A stretch of DNA of 64,000 nt, from positions 1-64,000 of the forward strand of contig CAJTRE010000002.1 of the NCBI GenBank assembly GCA_910578495.1, read 5' to 3'. The notes under the pieces were generated by a model, which was given only the letters and a program-made list of their open reading frames with translations, made no database searches and had not been told where the DNA came from. Both the position numbers and the translations under genes were made by a program. This DNA comes from an uncultured Dorea sp. GTDB taxonomy: Bacteria > Bacillota > Clostridia > Lachnospirales > Lachnospiraceae. Shown here one piece after another: positions 61,900-64,000 of this stretch (position 1 is the first letter of the stretch; each line of letters starts with the position of its first letter).

Positions 61900-63372
61900 C
61901 TATACCTCAAGAGTGAACCAGAATTCAACTCCATTATCATAATTATTCACTCCATATTCTTGATGAAAAGACTCCATAATCGCTTTCACAATAGAAAGTC
62001 CGATTCCGTTTCCACCGTATTCTCTTGTATGCGCTTTGTCCACCTTATAAAATTTATCCCAAATACGAGGAAGATCCTCCTCCGGAATCGGTGTTCCCGT
62101 ATTAAACACAGTGACTTTTGCCCGTTTATCTTCTACTTTAATCTTTACTTCTACTACCCGGTCACCGTCCAGATGATGAAATGCGTTACTTACATAATTA
62201 CGGATGACCTGCTCCACTTTAAATTCATCCGCCCACACATAGACCGGTTCCTGCTGCCGAAAAATCACTTTCGCCTCTTTCGGCTGCGCCAGTATCTCCA
62301 TGTTCTGCAATACGCCATGAATGACATTTGTTAAGTCAAAACGCTCAAACGTAATCTCATCACCGCCAAATTCCAACTGGTTCAAAGTCAGCAGATTTTT
62401 CACCATCTGGTTCATCTTATCCGCCTCGTCCATAATAACATCACAATAAAACTCCATGCTCTCTTTATCACAGGCAACGCCGTCCTTTAATCCTTCTGCG
62501 TACCCTTGAATAAGAGCAATCGGCGTCTTTAGCTCATGAGACACATTTCCCATAAAATCATTTCTCATCTGCTCTAACTTTTCTTTCTGTTCAATGTCTT
62601 TCTGAAGATTATTATTCGCACTCTTAAGCTCGGAAATAGTACGCTCAAGTTTCCCAGACATCCGGTTAAAGTTTGCCCCCAGTTCTCCGATTTCATTCTG
62701 ACCGCCACTCGTATATTTTGCATCAAAATCCAGATTTGCCATCCGGTCTGAAAGTACCGCAAGTTCCAGAATAGGATCAGTCAGTTTCTTGGAAAAATAC
62801 CATACGAGCACCATACTCACAGCAAGCGCCGCACAGCCAATATAAATTAGAAAACGATTGGATAACATCGCGCTATCCTGAATACTCTCAAGAGGACTGC
62901 GAATCAGGAAATAGCTACCATCGTCAAGGATTCCCCACATCTCGATATAGTTGGTCTGCGTCCATGGATCTTTTGCCTGACTAATCTGATACGTATCTGT
63001 ACTTTCCAGCACTTTATTATTCTTCTGCGCCTGATTGAGAAGATACCCCATCAACTGTTTCCGCAAAACATCCATATCATAAACGTTCGTAATTACGCCC
63101 ATATCTTCTTCACCCGTATCATTAATTACGAGAAAAGACATATTATTTCTCTCTGCCATCCTCCGAAGCTCTGCCGATAGATCAGGGGAATAAGCGGTTC
63201 CTTCCGCCATTGCCTGATTCAGTCTCTCGTACATTCGGATAAACTTAATTTCCTTATTGCTCACATAAAAAGATCCCAGATAGTTTGCGTTAATCACAAA
63301 AAGTACCAGCATCACACAAACAATTACCCCGAGAAACATTACGATCATCTGACGTTTGATTGAATGTTTCAT
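61900..63372 (-). CDS. OmpR-partner sensor histidine kinase
   Basis: 490 residues: two membrane helices (about 10-33 and 172-192) around an outer sensor domain of about 140 residues; HAMP follows; HisKA has VSHELKTPIALIQGYAEGL (His about 277), and HATPase has the N-box RNYVSNAFHHLDG, G1 DLPRIWDKFYKVDKAHTR and G2 GNGIGLSIV. It is a complete transmembrane sensor kinase. It follows the response regulator gene by 3 bp and so shares its transcript. The signal is unknown. Confidence 0.94.
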   Translation of the reverse strand: MKHSIKRQMIVMFLGVIVCVMLVLFVINANYLGSFYVSNKEIKFIRMYERLNQAMAEGTAYSPDLSAELRRMAERNNMSFLVINDTGEEDMGVITNVYDMDVLRKQLMGYLLNQAQKNNKVLESTDTYQISQAKDPWTQTNYIEMWGILDDGSYFLIRSPLESIQDSAMLSNRFLIYIGCAALAVSMVLVWYFSKKLTDPILELAVLSDRMANLDFDAKYTSGGQNEIGELGANFNRMSGKLERTISELKSANNNLQKDIEQKEKLEQMRNDFMGNVSHELKTPIALIQGYAEGLKDGVACDKESMEFYCDVIMDEADKMNQMVKNLLTLNQLEFGGDEITFERFDLTNVIHGVLQNMEILAQPKEAKVIFRQQEPVYVWADEFKVEQVIRNYVSNAFHHLDGDRVVEVKIKVEDKRAKVTVFNTGTPIPEEDLPRIWDKFYKVDKAHTREYGGNGIGLSIVKAIMESFHQEYGVNNYDNGVEFWFTLEV

Positions 63373-63375
63373 TTC

Positions 63376-64000
63376 CTATATCACCTCAAATTTATACCCC
63401 ATACCCCAGATGGTTTTGATATAATTGCCCTTTTCTCCAAGCTTGCTTCGAAGCTTCTTTACATGAGTATCAATCGTTCTTGCATCTCCAAAGTAATCAT
63501 AATTCCACACGTTATTGAGAATCTTCTCTCTGGAAAGTGCAATTCCCTGATTTTCTACAAAATAACTCAAAAGTTCAAATTCTTTAAAACTCAAATCGAT
63601 AGTTTCACCGTCAATCTTCACCATATGGGCCGCTTTATCAATGACAATCCCACCCGCATCCACTGATTCTCCTAAGTCTGCCAAACGGCTTCTTCTAAGT
63701 ACCGCTTCCACCCGGGCAACCAGAATCTTTGGACTAAACGGTTTGGAAATATATTCGTCCACGCCAAGTTCAAATCCCTGCAGTTCATCTCTTTCATCCG
63801 AGCGTGCCGTCAGCATAATAATGGGAACTTTAGAGTTCTGCCGTACTTCTCGGCATACTTGCCAGCCATCCATTTTCGGCATCATAATATCCAGAATCAA
63901 AAGATCAATACCCTTATTTTCATAGAAAATTTCCATAGCTTCGAGACCGTCGCCTGCCTCCAGTACATAATATCCTGCCCTCTCTAAAAAGTCCCGGACT
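63376..64000 (-). CDS. OmpR-family response regulator (5' end outside the window)
   Basis: The frame is open to the window edge, so the start is outside. Visible are part of the receiver (the segment ending GLEAMEIFYENKG, then the phospho-Asp in LLILDIMMPKMDG, PIIMLTARSDERDE and the DEYISKPFSP Lys), and a complete winged-helix output domain (ELLSYFVENQGIALSREKIL, WNYDYFGDARTIDTHVKKLRSKLG). It controls promoters after phosphorylation by the kinase encoded next to it. Confidence 0.93.
   Translation of the reverse strand, partial: VRDFLERAGYYVLEAGDGLEAMEIFYENKGIDLLILDIMMPKMDGWQVCREVRQNSKVPIIMLTARSDERDELQGFELGVDEYISKPFSPKILVARVEAVLRRSRLADLGESVDAGGIVIDKAAHMVKIDGETIDLSFKEFELLSYFVENQGIALSREKILNNVWNYDYFGDARTIDTHVKKLRSKLGEKGNYIKTIWGMGYKFEVI

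Overview
The window is low-GC DNA from a spore-forming member of the Clostridia, most likely a gut Lachnospiraceae. The evidence is an alpha/beta-type small acid-soluble spore protein, an ECF transporter core next to truA, a membrane pyrophosphatase, a double-cubane-type iron-sulfur dehydratase cluster, an lysine-riboswitch-controlled NhaC-type transporter, and a PucR-like regulator next to ftsEX. No rRNA, tRNA or CRISPR array was found. Almost all genes lie on the minus strand.

Layout. 1-360: the left end of an IS110-family element (first 33 transposase codons and a structured leader that fits a bridge RNA), abutting an orphan sugar-binding lipoprotein gene. 1.4-5.1 kb: accessory genes (GNAT, HTH-Uma2, methyltransferase, and a two-gene secreted/cytosolic module bracketed by two identical 35-bp terminator repeats). 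5.4-17.1 kb: housekeeping and metabolism: lysine riboswitch and transporter, hppA, the double-cubane protein/DUF3343/activator/desulfurase group, truA-ecfT-ecfA2-ecfA1, cyclophilin. 17.3-25.0 kb: a decaying accessory island containing agr-like quorum sensing (response regulator, frameshifted kinase, AgrB, and an unlisted 59-codon agrD-like gene), a truncated radical-SAM peptide maturase, a MacB-like ABC transporter, a truncated subtilase, and a type I toxin-antitoxin-like locus with a convergent antisense RNA. 25.0-31.5 kb: alpha-galactoside uptake and hydrolysis with an AraC regulator; the binding-protein gene carries an in-frame stop.

31.6-44.0 kb: pyrC-pyrF-pyrK-pyrD; a PucR-like regulator with ftsE-ftsX, an M23 hydrolase/activator and a CtpA protease (cell-wall remodelling); a WecG/TagA-type glycosyltransferase; the spore protein; and PadR-DUF1700-DUF4097. 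44.2-54.9 kb: adenosine deaminase convergent with addBA (recombinational repair), a DapF homologue with serines in place of both catalytic cysteines, hflX, and a TPR lipoprotein. 54.9-59.7 kb: two P1B metal ATPases with an ArsR/CadC-type regulator between them, behind a strong promoter overlapped by a palindromic operator. 59.7-64.0 kb: ung, hisH-hisF, and an OmpR-type two-component system cut by the window edge.

The most interesting part is 17.3-25.0 kb. The AgrD-like peptide carries Ser where the thiolactone Cys usually lies, AgrB lacks the catalytic Cys, the kinase needs two single-base corrections to read through, and two peptide-processing enzymes are reduced to N-terminal fragments. Next to this is a compact type I toxin-antitoxin arrangement whose toxin frame is also broken at a T8 tract.
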